DNA of 64,000 nucleotides from Pachyseris speciosa (lineage: Eukaryota; Cnidaria; Anthozoa; Scleractinia; Pachyseridae), in the NCBI GenBank assembly GCA_016490735.1, contig JAEMWC010000256.1, forward strand, positions 89,501 to 153,500. The letters are read 5' to 3'. Of this stretch, positions 37,401-51,000 are shown in pieces; the first letter of the stretch is position 1; each line of letters opens with the position of its first letter. A program made the translations under genes and the position numbers. The notes under the pieces are model-generated. The model did no database searches and was not told where the DNA came from. It saw only the letters and a list, made by a program, of their open reading frames with translations.

Positions 37401-40400
37401 CACTCTAATCTCAGCTCCATCCAGTCTTTCTGCACAGCAGTCTCCTCTGTTGAGTATGCGCACTTCAGACACAGGCTCTTCATGTCCCAAGTCCACTCTC
37501 CACCAGGGGTTTATTTTTCCGTCAGTGTGTGTGCATTGTTTGTAGTCATTAGTATTCCTTCCCCCATCAACTGCATTGCTTGAGATCGATATAGAAAATG
37601 TGCTTGACTGACTTGTAGGCTTGAAATAGGCAATATTTCCTTAGACAAACAAACAAACAAAAGAAAAATGGTATATCAATGAAAACAAGATCAAATTATT
37701 TTTTTTTATTTGTTTTGTTTTGTTTGATCACAGAGTAACCACACAATCTGTTTATTGAACCATTTGTAATTTTATAGATTATGTTATTGTATGAAATTTA
37801 CAGTAGGTTTCATATGATATGATGCTCAAATATATGACGGAGCAATACTAAATAAAAGTTAAACTGAGGCTATATTGGCCTTCACTCGGGCTTCCAAGTG
37901 GCCGACCTTTGCCTAAAGGACTTTTCCATTCACTTTCTACAGTAAAACTAAAATAATCTATACAAACCATCACGTGTATATTTCAGCACTTGTCCCTTGG
38001 GAATATTTATTATTTTTGCTTTGGTAGATTTAAGGGGTAATGCCCGCTACCTTGTGGTCTTAGTGCCCTTTAGAGTTGCTTCAACTTACTTGATCACATT
38101 AATTTGTGAAGTATCCTTGTCACTCCAGCCACAATCCACAAGCTTTACGTTTACATTGCTTGTTTTATTGATATGTGGGTACTTGAGCCTGAGCATTAGC
38201 TATGCCATGCTGATGAGGCCTAACAAGGCCGAAACAGCTGTCCATGGCTGCTAATGCTTGGGCTCAATCTTTGCTTTGGTAGATTTAAAAGGTTTAATGC
38301 CCGCTACCTTGTGGCCTTAGTGCCCTTTAGAGTGGCTTCAGCTTACTTGATCACATTAATTTGTGAAGTATCCATGTCACTCCAGCCACATCCCACAAGC
38401 TTTATGTTAAAATAGAAAGATCTGACTGAATGTATGCCTTCGCCTACAGGACTTTTTCATTCACTTTCTAGAGTACAACTAAAATTCCACACAAATCTAT
38501 TCATTATATTTCACCACAAAGTGGACTAGGTTAGAGCATAAACATCATGTGGTCCCAGTTGCTGAAATTACAGCTCTATAAGTACAGCTGACTGCCACCC
38601 ATGGCAATTTCACTATGATGTAATTTATACACAAAATTTTGAGGTCATTGCGTATTCATACCATTGTTTAGTGTTGTTACTGACATTACTAACTTATGCC
38701 AATAACCTGCCAAAGTTGCAGCAAAGTTCAGTTGAATGCAACACCCTTTGAAGAAGGTGAGCTTGGTTTCTTTTGTTTTGGGTTTTGGGCTTGATTACAA
38801 ACGTTACAAACGTTTTTGTTACCCTGATCTGCATTACTGTTGTGTGAGCCCATGGCAGAGCAGTTAAGTGTAGCCACACGCGTGGGGAATATCCGCGGGG
38901 AATGGTCGCAGGGAATGGTCACAGGGAATGTTCCCTGTACAGTTCAGACAATGTTCAAAACCAGCTACGGGGATAATTCCCTTGCAGGGTTTACACAGAG
39001 GGAATGCGACTGGCAACTTACTTTTGAGCGGTACTGGAATAAGTAGTACAATTTTGGTCTTTTTGACTGAAATTCATGGAAACATAGAAACAAGAAATCA
39101 GCCACACATTAATGCCATCAGCTCAAAACAGTTAATTAAATTATAGTACGCAGTACTTAAATAACGAACCACAAAATACATTGAAATAGATCAGCGTATG
39201 CTCATAATGCCTCACATCGTTCACCTATAAGCTTACTAAGTGTTTGTAATTTGCAATTTCAATAAGTTTTTGCTTTGACAGTTGAAGATAAAAATAAAAG
39301 AAAATCTAATTAACTCATTTTTGTCCACCATTTTGTACGTGTTTTTCTGTAATTTTCGAGGGTTTAAGGTCAAGTCGATCTGGTTATTCCATAATTATAA
39401 GGGGTTACCATGGAGATTTCACTGGTCCACAACATCGAAGGCTCCATCTTTCATGTCACGCTTGTCACGCTAGCTGTCGTTTATTTCTTAACAATCACTC
39501 CAGCTACAATTCGTTACTTAATATTTGATTTATAAGTGTGTTTTTCGAGCCATTTTCCACCTCAGAAGCCCCCTGCCTGGCATCATAAAGCTGGGTTGAT
39601 GGGTAGAGGCAATCCTTTGAAAGAAAACAGAGGTGAGAAGCAATTTCACACGAAGTGGGCCGCTCAAAGTGTTCTAGCGAGTGGTGGCAATTCACAGAGT
39701 GAAGTTGTGTCTTTAGTCGTTTTGTGAGTGGATTCCAGGACTTCCCACACGGATTTTTTGATATGCTTTAGAGTTGCTATTGATATGTTTCTGATATACC
39801 TGTCATTATGAGGTATGTTTTTAGTATTACATATCAAAAGTGTATTTTTGAGGCATACCAGGAGAGTAACAAAAACATATTAAAAGTGTAATTTAACTGT
39901 CTCTTTTTTAACATACCAAATACATAGCTTTTAGTGAGTACCTGAACTGTAGAAAAAACATATGAATAGTGTACTTGGTATTTCTAACTGTACAACATAC
40001 CTCAAATGTATTTTAATAATTTATGTAACATACAAAAATTGTATATAACATAAAACATATCAAAAGTGTACTTTGGTGTTTCTGGGTGTACAACATACCA
40101 AAAATGTATGTTAATAACTCATGCATACAGAAATATTCTATTCAACAGGGAGAGTAATACCATTAAAATGTTTCCAATGAGTTGGGTGCAACACCTAGGT
40201 ATATAGAAGCACCACCAGTATCGATTAAAAAGGCTTTTGTAAAGTATTTGCTCTACATGAATGCAATGCAGTTGCCTGTTGTCAGACTTGACTGTTATAA
40301 GGTGCTCAATTGTTGCCTACGGAGCGGAAATAAATTTGTCAGAGGAAATCGCCTTTTTGGTGTCTCTCTCAAACTTTTTAACAACAGCTGCAAGTGAGTT

Positions 40401-43400
40401 CCTCAATACATGATGAATTGCCACAAAGAGCCCTGCATTTAACAAAGTACTTTATTATTCAAACTGATTTGGTAATACCTGCCTATTTGTAAAACACGAT
40501 GATGTTATGGTTACAGTCATTTACAAAAGACAAATATATAAGCTTAAGCTTAAGCTTACAACAAAATACAACCCCAAAATCACATAATCCTAAAGCGGCC
40601 TAAAGTCACACAATTTGTAAACTCAGTGACTTATCAAAAAACTCATGAAACTTAAGACGTTAATTTATAAAGTCCTTTCAAATGAAATAAACGTAAAAGC
40701 AGGCGTTTATAAGCGATGGAGTTTTCTCACTTTCACCATGAACACAAATCAAATGATATTTGAGGACAAATGGGTCATCTGAAACATGTTTTTATCCCCC
40801 ACTGAAGACGAGTCTTCACAAAGCGTGTTTTTGTCGAAATCTCCGCCATGCAGAAATTGGATTCATATCCCCAAGATCTGAACAATTCAGTGGAAAAGAG
40901 GCAAATGAAGTTAGGTATTTGTTGGAGGAAAGCGAATTTCAAGTGCCACTGTAAGGCACAAGATTCTCTGAAGACTGCAATCAGGTAATCCAGCGGACTT
41001 TACACAGCAACAGCCAATGATAGCGTGCGAATTTTCACGTGATTATCCTCGTGCTTTTACCAAACAAAGAACCTCTATTCATTCTCTTTTGGCGCTCGTC
41101 TTTGAATAGTCTTTTCTGTGGCTCGATTGTGTGAATAATTGTTCTTTCTTTCCCTTCGCGAAGATGTGTTTTTCGTTGTTCAGTGGAAAACAGCGTTAGC
41201 GTAGTAAACAAAAGGCAAGTTTGTGGCTCCGACGTCGAACTAAATGAAGGCATCATCGTGGATGTATCAGCCGGTACGAGGCAAGCTAGTGAAAGTTTTT
41301 GGTAAGTGCACACAACAGGATGAATTCTTAAATCGTAAAAGGCCGTAACTTGTCAAGGACACAGTAAAACCTGAAATTACAAAAGCATCGCATAACATCT
41401 AGTGCTCTTCGAGCTGAACAGCGTTATCCATCGCGGCCACAGTCGTGTCTTGAGGTCTTTGAATCGGTACAGTATGTTGCCCAGTATCCGACCAGTTACA
41501 AAATAATTTCAGTTGAAGCAATGCGATTATTAATTTCCCTCGAACGAAGTATTGCAAAAGGAAGCCCAACATTTCACCTTTTAAATCCAAGGCTTGGTGG
41601 GCTTTTAGCTTGAAAAACACTTGCAGAAGGCGCACCTCTGTTCAGATGAGTGAAAGTTTTGTGTTGACGGTTATAACGCAAACAGCGGCGCGCGTCACGC
41701 AATTTGAGCATCAAGGTGACCTTTGGATAACAGTGAAATTGCAAGGGTTTGAATGGGAAAAGGTATCGAATTTGAAGGCAAAATTAGGAATGATTTTTCA
41801 GTCAAATGTTCTCACCTGACCTCTTTTATAGTTCCTTTTGTGTCCTGTCTGATTTCTTGGTCAATTTGAGCAGATTTCGTGGAGATTCTATTGCAACGGC
41901 TTCTCTCTCTGAAAATGTACCCCATATAATATTATGGCAGGGTAGTCCGCCAGAGGAATCCACCGGATCCACTGACGGAAAACAGCCATAAATTCGTTCC
42001 AAAGGCTCCAATCACGTTGAAATTTCACGTGGACCTCGGCAGATAGTAACAGAACACATCCATTGTACGCTCCGGAGGACCATTAACATGGAGAGGGAAT
42101 TATTCCTGAATAATATCTAGAATTAATCTTCTCCGTTGAGACCGCCTAAAGAGTCTTGATTCAAATGCCTAGTGCCCTAATCGTTTTCAAATATGGCTCA
42201 GTTGGAGACTGAAAGTGATTACTCTGATATATTTCTCAAAGAAATGAGAGGTTTTAGTGAAGGCAGATTAAGTACTTGCAAGGAGCCCAAAAGTGGGGAA
42301 TAAACAGAACATCAGTTGACAGACTGGGTGGGAGGGCGAACTATCACTGCCGGAAGGGCCCTCCTTCCAAAAAATTGAGGAAAAACATTTAACAAATTGG
42401 CTGATTGAGCTGGCAAACTGTGACTTTGGCTTGTCCAAGGATGTTTTTCATGAATCAGTGAGAAAGTTACGTTTAATTATCATAATGTTGTTTGGTCGGA
42501 TACTGGGCAACAAAGGGGCTCTGCAGAAATGCAAATATCATGATGGGTACAAAGGCAAAAACGTAGACCTTTTTTCATCATATTATAGACTCAATCGGCT
42601 GTCTGAGGGCCAAATTTCAGAACTCTTGCTATTGAGGAAGGAAAGTTTTAGCAGTTTTGAACTGAATTGATCAGATACTGGGCAACATGCTCAGGGTTCG
42701 TGCTACTCCTTGAAGTCCTTGTAAAGTCCTGAAATTTCATTTTAGATTTCAAGGGCACTTCAAAAGCCCTTGCTGAGAGTGCTTGATTTTCGTTCAGGTG
42801 GGAAACAATATAGGATTATACCAAAGTCGGTAGGTAAATTTGTGTTCCATGCTTCATCTGGATGGACTTTTTTAAAGTTTCTGTCAACCAATGAAAACAT
42901 TTCAAAACATAGTGCAAGAGAAGGTAAACTTGCTATGAACACTTCTTGAAAACTCCTTGAATATCATGTGTCCAAACCAGCACAAACTATGCATGCTGTA
43001 GTTCAACCTGAATATTTTGAACATGAGGTTATTGTTAAAGTACTGAGATCGAGCTATTCCAAGTCCATTTTTCGGTAGGTCTTAAATTATCCTGAGTACT
43101 CTAGATCTAGTGAATTATTAAAATGACTAAACCAGTCTAGAATTGCTACGTGTAATTTACAAATGGTCATGATCATTGAAGAAATCTTATTTTTGTTTTA
43201 GACATCCTGGAGCAAAAGTACATTATACATGTAACAAGCTGGAGCGGCACACACACACAGACAGCAAAGGAAGCTCCGTGAACAGAGCAAAAAATTAAAT
43301 CAATAAGCTAAGTCCGCTGTTTGCCCCTTTTCTTCTCATTCTTGTTCCAGTTCATGCAAATTTTAAAATTCAAATGTATAGGTAATCTCTAGATCAGCTT

Positions 43401-46400
43401 TCCCTTGAATAATTACACAAGTTTGTAAACCTTAATTTTAACATTTTTTTATATTTTTGACAATAATATTGTTAGAAATGTATTCAAAATTTGTGATTCA
43501 GACAACTACGTTTAGTGTTGCCTGATACTGTGTATGTAAAAATCTGGAAAAACAAATTCCATTGACACGCACATTTCATTGATTTGAAGTTATTTAAGTG
43601 AAGTGTAATTTGCTTATTGTAAATAAAATTGTTGGACAGCCTCAGATCTCATAGTTGCTGTCATTGTTAAAACACAGGGTGACGTAATACATGTACTTCA
43701 AAATAGAGAATTTTGTCTGCATTTCATGTGTCATACAATGGTTGCAATTTTAATTGACTTGTGCATACCATTAACATATTCTGTGGTAAGTTGTATATAT
43801 TTTAGAGTATATGATGAGAGGGTGTTCTCGGTGTATTTTTGGTATGTTTAAGATATACATCGTGTATAATTTGTGTAGCTTATAATAGAACAAATTGTAA
43901 TAGTATATCTTAAACATACGAAAAATATACCAAGAACATATTTAATAAAGGGATACATGCAGTATATATTTATTAAATTGTTAGCTAAAATTAATACCAA
44001 AAACATAGCTGCCAGAGATATGTAGAATGTATGCTTCGGGGTGTGTATATTTCATCATTTTTGATATGTTTCTGGTATTATTTTGTGTACGTTTTGGAGA
44101 TATTTAGGAGGATATGTATGTGGTATGTTTAAGATATAATATCTATGTCGAAATTTGAGAGTAAAAAATATCAAAAACATACCTCTCATGGTATGTATGA
44201 CATATGTTTCTGTGTATGAAAAAGGTATGCCGGTTGTATATTTCTGGTATGAGACCACATATCAAAAGCATATTTCCACCATATCTAAATAATATCAAAA
44301 AATCCGTATTTAGGAGTGTATGTATTTGGTATGTTTAAGATATAACATCTATGTCGAAATTTGAGAGTAAAAAATATCAAAAATGTACCTTTTGAGGTAT
44401 GTATAACATATGTTTCTGTGTATGAAAACGTTATGCCTTTTGTATATTACTGGTATGTGATCACATATCAAAAGCATATTTTCACCATATCTAAATAATA
44501 CCAAAAAATCCGTGTGGGTTGGCATGGCAATTTTTGCAAGTTTTGACTTGTAAATAATGCAATCGGTGCAATATTTTGTCAGCACAACCAACCGGTGGCT
44601 CTACACGGTTCTAAAAAATATCTGAAATGGAAATTGGCTGACTGCTATGCAGCTGTTATCCACGAATATCCCAGAATCCCTTTGGGTCACAAACACGAAA
44701 ATTACAGACAGTGAGAGGAACTGAAATCAAATAGTGTTATCGATCCACATCACATGAAAGAATTGAGCAGAAAAATGTGGAACAGATCAATTGTGAGACG
44801 AGAGTCAAAGTTTGCTGCCAATGTAGACTTTTAGCTTCAAGAGGATTTTGTCTTAAAAACTTCAAGACAAAAGTTGCATCATTTTGGTGTTGTCCAAGGG
44901 CGTTTGAAGCCAAATGTTTGGTTTGCGACAGTCGAGAATAAATAGTTATATTCCATGAAAATTGGTATTTTGGGGATAGTAAAGTCTAAACAACTAAGCA
45001 TTTGGCTATCACATTGGCCCATTTCAACCACAGTCCGGGATTTGTGAAAGTTGCAAGTTTTTAAAGCATGCACCCCTTATATGGACACATAAATTACATG
45101 ATGCATAAATTATGCATAAATTAAATCAGTTAAAGTTTGAAATTCACACGAAAGGAACATTTTTAAAGTTTGAATTTTGTGGGACCATTCGCAGGGCACA
45201 AATTTTGGTCCCTGTGAATAGATTTTTGTTAGTCCACATGAAGGGAACTGGTCCCTGCCACTGTTCCCTGTAACCACTCCCTGCAAATATTCGCCTCGTG
45301 TGTGCCAGCTTTAAAGAAAGTACAAGAAAAGACAAGCCATACCGTGGCAGTAATCAAAACAAAACTAGACTTTACACACCTTTGCTCCTTGGCACTCCAA
45401 ATATTTCAACTCGTAAACAAGCTCCATTATGATTGCTGTCAACAATAAAACGCAAGTATCTCGCAGCAACTCCATTGTACAAAATGTTTTTAACTGCAGA
45501 GTTCTTGTCATAGTTTCCAATGAAGCTCTATTTAATGGAAATAAATACAAAAAAAATACAAATCAGGCTGTAAGTACTGTAACATGTCCATCAAATACAG
45601 ATGCAAATTTAGGAAACAAAGTAGAAAGGGTTAACCTTTTTTCTTTTATTTTTCACTTTTCAATTGATTTGTGAATTATGAATATAATTATAAACAGACT
45701 TACAGTTATGAAATGATATCATGTACACAGGGCTGTTATTAAGGACGGGACTGGGGATGTTGGACCTGGAAATTCTGAGACTGAGACCCCCGGATACTTT
45801 GCTGGAAAAAAACAGCATATCGCCTTTCCCATAATAGCTGGATTTCCCGCCTTCTTTTTGCACATCCTTGCCTACTTAAAAAATTAGTGACAGCCCTGAA
45901 AACAAATGACACTTTGATTCGACTCTCTTATCCAAAAAATTAATAATTGTTATATAAAATTAATAATACATTTGTATTGATCTAAAAAAGCTTTACGCCA
46001 CTAGCATAGACCACATACAGGTGTACAGTACAGTTGTAGCAGTCACCCAGCTGATCTAATTTTATATTTTACATGCAAAATGTCGACACTTCAAATTATG
46101 ACAACCCATTTCCAGACAAGTCAAAAGCCTGTTTAGTAATAAGTAGCATTGTTCAATTTCTCGAAATGTCCAAAGTCATTATGACTAATTAATGAGTAAA
46201 TTAAGAACTACAACATGATAGAGATGCACGTAATATCAAAAGGAAACTCAGAAAAAAATCTGAAATCCAGATGGGATTTGAACCCATGACCGTCTGTGAT
46301 CTATACGGACGTTCTAACCACTGAGCTACTGGGACTCTAATAATGAGCAAGGGTGAAATTTGGGCCTTAATAATAATAATAATAATAATAATAGAATGTA

Positions 46401-47957
46401 CGTCCCAAGCTACAGGTAGGAGAGTTGGGGAAAGAGGCCTCAACAAGTTAGAAACTACATACAAAGTAACTATGATAGGGCTGGAAACATACCATCACCC
46501 CTCTCTAATAAGCCCCCCCCCCCCCACCCCCTTACTTGGGAAATGAGATTTTGTAATAATTATTTGTCCCTCCTATTCCCTCTTATGAAATCCACTTCAT
46601 GTGGCCCAGTTGGTTTGTTTTTTAAAAAAATATACACTCCAACACAATACTGTTTGCTGCTCTGTATTAAAAACTTATAATGTATTTATAAGTTTCACTG
46701 CAGTTGTTTGAGTTTTGGACAAAAACTATTTTAAGATGAAAACGGTGTGTTTGAGATTTGAAATAAGCGCCCCTCTCTAATATTAAGCCCCCATTAATGA
46801 GGCCTGAAATAAATAAGTCCCCCAGGGTGGGGGGGGGGGGGGGGGGGTAATAGAGCGTTTACGGTATTTGAGATTCACAATGATGATGCTCTGCTCCAAT
46901 TAGTGCTTCAACATGAGACCAAGAAGAAGCTGTACTCCATCCAAAAAGAGGCTGAGAGATTTATAACAGAATTTGAGATACCAAACCTCGACAGGGCAGC
47001 AAATAAACAAGTTAAGTAGTAAATTTTCGAAGAGAGTAAAACAGAAGGCAAAGCAACAGGTCCAAGGTACAGAAAAGAAGCAATGGGAAGAAAAAGAACC
47101 ACACAGAAAATATCCAAAAGAATAAGAGAATCAGAATCAGCTCAAAACCAACCAGTGGCTCAGGAGTACAGGACTGAAAGCTGAGACAGAGGGACTGATA
47201 ATACAGCCCAGGACCAAAGTCTCCCTACCAAGTCTTATGATGCAAGAATTGTGAAGGATGACACCAGTCCACTCTGCAGAACACGCAACAAGCACGAAGA
47301 AACAATAGATCATATCGTATCCGGCTGTCCCGAACTCACAAAAACTGACTACCTAGAGAGGCACAATAAGGCAGGTGCATATCATTGGGAGGCATGCCAG
47401 CATTACAATATCGAGGTCCCGGAGAGGTGGTATGAACAAAAGCCTGAGACAGTTACCGAAAATGAAGAGGCAACAATTCTCTGGGATATGCAGATACATA
47501 GGAATAGGGAGGTGTCAACAATCTGATAATTACATGTATCGTGATCAAGGACCCTGCCAACCGGTGTTGCAAGCTTATAGATGTATCGGTACTATCCGAC
47601 AGAAACACATTGACAATTAAAGGTCATCAAAAAGCTCTCAAGAAATATAAATACCTTCAGATTAAAGCCACAAGAATTGTGGGGAATGAGGACAGAGACT
47701 ATACCAATCATCGTTGGTGCACTGGGACTTATTAGAAAGGGAATGGACCAGAATCTAGGAAAGATCCCTGGAGCTATTCACATTAGTGAGCTGCAAAAGA
47801 TCATCATCTTAGGAATGGTGCACATACTAAGAATTAAGGTTTCTGTCCACGCCATTCAATGAAAAACACCTCTAGTACCTCAGGACTCAGGAATGGGCCT
47901 AGTTCTAAGGGAGTGCAAGAATACTGATTAGAAGCAATTTACAGCTGTCTGCACTGA

Positions 47958-48014
<57 letters not shown>

Positions 48015-51000
48015 TAATATAACCGTAAAGTACAGGTGTATAATACTTTGATTCAAAGAAAGCAATTCATGGGTCTTTTGAAGCCACCAATCTTGAAATG
48101 TTTTCCAGAATGACTGCACTTCAGTGCAGATCAGGACAAACAAGTGGTTTATACTCTGTTTTTCATTTTTGCACAGAGGGAAAAAGTCACTATCAGCTAT
48201 TCCATCGCGGTGTAAACTAAATTTCAAGAGTGGGAAGAATGTTGTGTATAATTTTATACTGAAACATTATGAGTTTGACTTCTTTTGTAATTATACAAAA
48301 GCTCTACATGTATATCGCTTTACAATCATAACTAACTAACAATAGCACTAAAACAAAAAGTCAATTAAAAGCAAGTCTAAAAAGATAAGTTTTCAATCTA
48401 GATTTAAAAACATCGACTGATCGACTTAATTTAATATCTAAAGGAATATCATTCCAGTGCTTTGGGGCAGTGACCGAAAAGGCCCTATCCCCATAGCTCT
48501 TCAGGCGCACATTCAGTACTTCTAATAAATGTTTGCCAGCTGACCTAAGATTTCTTGTAGGGTTATATGGGACTATAAGTTGACTTAAATACGAAGGCAC
48601 CAGATTATTGAGAGCTTCAAAAGTTAACAGTAATACTTTAAAGGTAATTCGCTGCTTCACAGGTAACCAGTGTAGCTCCTTAAGGACAGAGCGAATGTGC
48701 GCAGCCCTAGGTTGCCCAGCTACAAGGCGTGCAGCGCAGTTTTGAACATGCTGGAGCTTCTGAATAATATACTCCGGTGCCCCAGGAAGCAACGAGTTAC
48801 AATTGTCCAGTCGACAAGTAACATAAGCATGGACGAGAGTCTTTGTACTCTCAGAGGTCAGATACATTCTAATCTTCGCTATATTCCGAAGATGAAATAA
48901 AGCAGATTTGCAAACGGAACTCACATGCTTATCCAGTGACAAGGTCTCATCGAAAACTACTCCTATGTTCCTAGCTTTGTCAGACCACTCTACACAATGA
49001 TCACCAACCAGGATACTACCTAAAGATGGGCGTGGCCGATATTTTGAACTGATAACGAGCAGTTCCGTCTTGTCCCTGTTCAACTTAAGTTTGTTACAAG
49101 ACATCCAACGGTCAATATCTCTAACACAAGATTCAACCTGAGAGACAGAATAAGCTTGATCATCCCCACTGAGAGAATTGAAAGACAGATACAACTGAGT
49201 ATCATCAGCATAAAAATGATAGCCCATGTTGTATTGTATGACAATATCCCCCAATGGGGAGGTATTGAGCAGATATAAAATCGGTCCAAGCACGGAGCCC
49301 TGTGGTACTCCGCACGACAGTGAACGCGTGACAGACCGCGCACCACGAATGCTCACAAAATGAGTTCTGTCGCTCAGGTATGATTTAAACCAGGCCAGAG
49401 CTAGATCGCAAAGACTGAAGCGGTTTGCTAATCTCTCAATCAGTATAGTGTGATCAACCGTATCGAAAGCGGCCGATAGATCTAATAAAAGTAAGATGAC
49501 AGTCCTATTCCTATCAACGTCTAGGATAATATCAAATTTAAAAACTTTGACTAAAGCTGTTTCGGTACTATGAAATTGTTTATATGCAGATTGTAGTATT
49601 TCATCAAGTCCATTACTAGAAATGTAATTAATCAACTGAGATGCCACCACCTTCTCAGTAAGTTTAGACATGAACATCAAATTTGAAATAGGACGAAAAT
49701 TCGAAAAAACTTCAACATCAAGTGTAGGCTTTTTGAGAAGAGGATTCAACAATGCAAGCTTAAAACAGTCTGGAAAAACAGCTGAACATAAAGACTGATT
49801 TACAATTTGAGTCATAACAGGCAAAAGAACTGATGTGCACTGCTTCAAAACAGAAGCAGGGACAGGATCGAGAGGACAGGACTTGATGGTCATCTTATTA
49901 AGTAATTCCGAGACATCGGACAATGTTACAGACTTAAAACATGACAAGGCACACTGATGGACAATGGCATCGGACTCCACAACAACATCAGATGTGGAGT
50001 CAAGTGAGTTTCGCAGAACTGTAATCTTCTCACCAAAGAAGTCAATGAACTTGTTAGCAAGATCACCATCGGACGCACACCCTGAAGGATACTCCGCGGG
50101 CACGCGCTTATGTAGGAGCTTATTTACCATATTGAAAAGAGTTCGGGGATTATTACTACTCTCCCGTATAATGCCTGAGTAATAGTCAACTTTCGTTTTC
50201 TTGATCAAAGCGTTCACTCTAAGGCATTGTTCCTTAAATCTAGAATAATCCGATTCACGTTTTGAAGAACGCCAGCACCGCTCGAGAGCTCTGCGTTTTT
50301 TCTTTTCAGAACGTATTTCCTCAGTGTACCATAGGGCGGTTGGGCGAAGAGTAATGGTCTTAGTCTTCAGAGGTGCGTGTCTGTCCAACAACAACTTTAG
50401 TGTAGTGTTATACTCATAAACAAGTTCACCGAGACTAAAAGAAGCAGCATCCCTTACTAGCCTGGTGCTCTCCAACTGGCCACAAAACTCGCTAAAATCA
50501 ATATCACGAATTTTGCGATATGAGATTCGTTTACGCTCGAGTGGTATTTTAGCAAGGTCCAACAGACTGTGTACAGCAAGATGATCCGAGACAAAAGGAT
50601 TGTCCACAGTACAGCGGCCAACTAATTTCTCCTGAGCTCTCGTTATAATCAAATCGAGTATGTGACCTCTCTTATGAGTCGTTTCAGAGACGTGCTGGAT
50701 TAAATCAAACGATTCCAGAACTTGTAAGAATCGTCGAGCATCGCAATCGTTAGGCTCATCAATATAAAAATTAAAGTCGCCAGCGACTAACAGGGCACTA
50801 GTAGTCGGAACAAGTCCCTCCAGAAAAGAACTAAACTCCTCCAAAAACATTCTGACCGTGAATCCATTCTTAGGACTAGGTGGAGCCCGGTAAATAACGA
50901 CAAGCCTAAGATTATGATTGTAAACTGATGTAATATGAAAATTAATGAGTTCATGAGTGGATCATTTGTACATCCCTCTTGTATATAGAAAACTAGTTTC

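Larger units (their letters stand above)
39744..44518. mobile_element. 4.8-kb element with cccacacggattttttgata TIRs
   Basis: The ends cccacacggatttttt (39744) and aaaaaatccgtgtggg (44518) are exact inverses. Both ends carry many copies of atatcaaaagtgta / ggtatgttt words (39770-40135 and 43750-44518). The right side also holds a ~205-bp tandem pair (44106-44312, 44313-44518). It interrupts a TTAA-type element. A possible transposase HTH relic is at 42345-42667. Superfamily unknown. Confidence 0.75.
39314..45068 (-). mobile_element. TTAA-type element (inverse copy), split by a later insertion
   Basis: TTAA at 39310-39313 is followed by ctcatttttgtccaccattt. The segment 39314-39743 plus 44519-45068 is the inverse of the 1.0-kb element at 32961-33960 (shared: ctcagaagccccctgcctgg, tcatgtcacgcttgtcacgc, tcagatattttttagaac). 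The right end is truncated near 45068. The uninterrupted copy at 33 kb is a ready-made empty-site control for the insertion at 39744. Confidence 0.75.
38865..45313. mobile_element. Outer 6.4-kb inverted-repeat element with cagggaatggt subterminal repeats
   Basis: Left end taagtgtagccacacgcgtg, ggaatatccgc and several gcaggga-tggtc words (38865-38960); the right end (about 45180-45313) is the inverse, ending attcgcctcgtgtgtgccag then cttta. Matching GGGA-TGG-C words occur in inverted order on both sides. It carries the TTAA-type element and its insertion, so most of its length is younger DNA. Confidence 0.6.

Noticed and set aside
46262..46338. Functional tRNA gene
   Set aside because: Box A and B are present but the acceptor and anticodon stems do not pair properly, and it is fused to a microsatellite; SINE head is the better call. 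The same applies to 10205-10273 and 4276-4351.
47928..48227. Poly-leucine stretch as a membrane protein
   Set aside because: The leucines are the (AAT)n microsatellite read in reverse.
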